This document shows positions 5,490 through 5,667 of a DNA stretch of 5,667 nucleotides, one piece after another. The stretch comes from Acidimicrobiia bacterium. GTDB lineage: Bacteria > Actinomycetota > Acidimicrobiia > Spongiisociales > ZC4RG35. The DNA is taken from positions 1 to 5,667 of the forward strand of contig WHTL01000268.1 of assembly GCA_009377735.1 (NCBI GenBank), given 5' to 3'. The notes below the pieces were generated by a model that made no database searches, had not been told where the DNA came from, and saw only the letters and a list, made by a program, of their open reading frames with translations. The number at the start of each line of letters is the position of its first letter. Positions within the stretch are counted from its first letter, which is position 1. The position numbers and the translations under genes were made by a program.

Positions 5490-5561
5490 TCTGGGGGACT
5501 CCGTCCCCCAGACCCCCAACGGCTGCCTCGACTTTCCCTCCTCGCGTGGTCGGGGCCGTCC
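5490..5561. repeat. Hairpin-headed 72-bp repeat, copy B
   Basis: This is the second copy, in the same orientation as 5045-5116 and 445 bp away. Its stem has 10 paired bases (5490-5499 with 5503-5512) and the same TCC loop. The bases just before it extend the match to the 14-bp core at 142-155 and 159-172 (inverted). Copies in several intergenic places suggest a genome-wide repeat family. Confidence 0.8.
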
Positions 5562-5667
5562 TACGTCACTGGGCTTCCCCTCGAATCGTGGAGGGTTTCT
5601 TATTGATCTCGGGATTCATGCTGCCTCGGTTTGGGGCGCATCTTCGGTTTGTCTCTCCGCGAGTACC

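Larger units (their letters stand above)
5037..5667. other. 630-base region without a supported gene
   Basis: I see no recognisable protein or RNA gene here. Open frames exist on both strands (such as 5101-5472 on + and 5072-5269 on -), but none has a ribosome site, a domain motif or a natural start. The longest begins inside a repeat. The stretch is marked by two copies of a 72-bp hairpin-headed repeat. It may be a decayed accessory segment downstream of the tRNA. Confidence 0.6.

Noticed and set aside
5578..5604. Possible terminator: CCCTC/GAGGG stem followed by TTTCTTATT
   Set aside because: Only five paired bases with an 8-nt loop, and no gene ends nearby on the + strand; too weak to list as a feature.
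1..5667. CRISPR array, toxin-antitoxin pair, defence island or biosynthetic cluster
   Set aside because: No regularly spaced repeats, no paired small genes and no signature proteins of such systems were found on either strand.

Overview
The window comes from a high-GC actinobacterium. The key evidence is a WhiB-family iron-sulfur regulator, a family essentially confined to Actinobacteria and their phages. The style of the other proteins (a M23 peptidase with an Asp/Gly/Pro linker, a NUDT19-like Nudix protein, and genes without Shine-Dalgarno sites) also fits. Placement near the Acidimicrobiia is only an inference; nothing here is diagnostic at that level.

Layout. Bases 1-134 are the C-terminal end of an IS30-family transposase on the + strand. 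Next comes a short tandem repeat (142-172), whose 14-bp core recurs on the other side of the window. Four genes then run together on the - strand, read right to left: whiB-like regulator (3167-2913), NUDT19-like Nudix hydrolase (2874-2221), LACTB2-like metallo-beta-lactamase-fold hydrolase (2228-1416, overlapping the Nudix stop by 8 bp) and a secreted coiled-coil M23 peptidase (1375-173). Gaps are 38 bp, -8 bp and 40 bp, so a single transcript is likely. Upstream of whiB, still on the - strand, is a NfeD-family membrane protein (4488-3295) with a ruined ClpP-like protease domain. It is divergent from a stand-alone receiver-domain protein (4550-4915, +), and the two share a 61-bp intergenic region. 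A tRNA-Pro(CGG) gene follows at 4963-5036. The last 630 bases carry no convincing gene. They hold two copies of a 72-bp hairpin-headed repeat (5045-5116 and 5490-5561).

How the genes may work together. The whiB, Nudix, MBL and M23 set joins a redox- or NO-responsive type of regulator, two hydrolases of unknown substrate and a peptidoglycan hydrolase. Joint regulation is plausible but a shared pathway is not shown. The NfeD protein and the receiver protein are both degenerate members of enzymatic or signalling families: no catalytic Ser/Lys in one, no second acidic residue and no switch Thr in the other. Both appear to be transcribed without a leader from divergent promoters.

No obvious new defence system, CRISPR array or biosynthetic cluster is visible. 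The points most worth following up are the lysine-free pseudo-protease NfeD, the symmetric leaderless divergent promoter, the whiB TTG start with a perfect Shine-Dalgarno, and the hairpin repeat family, one site of which abuts an IS30-type element.
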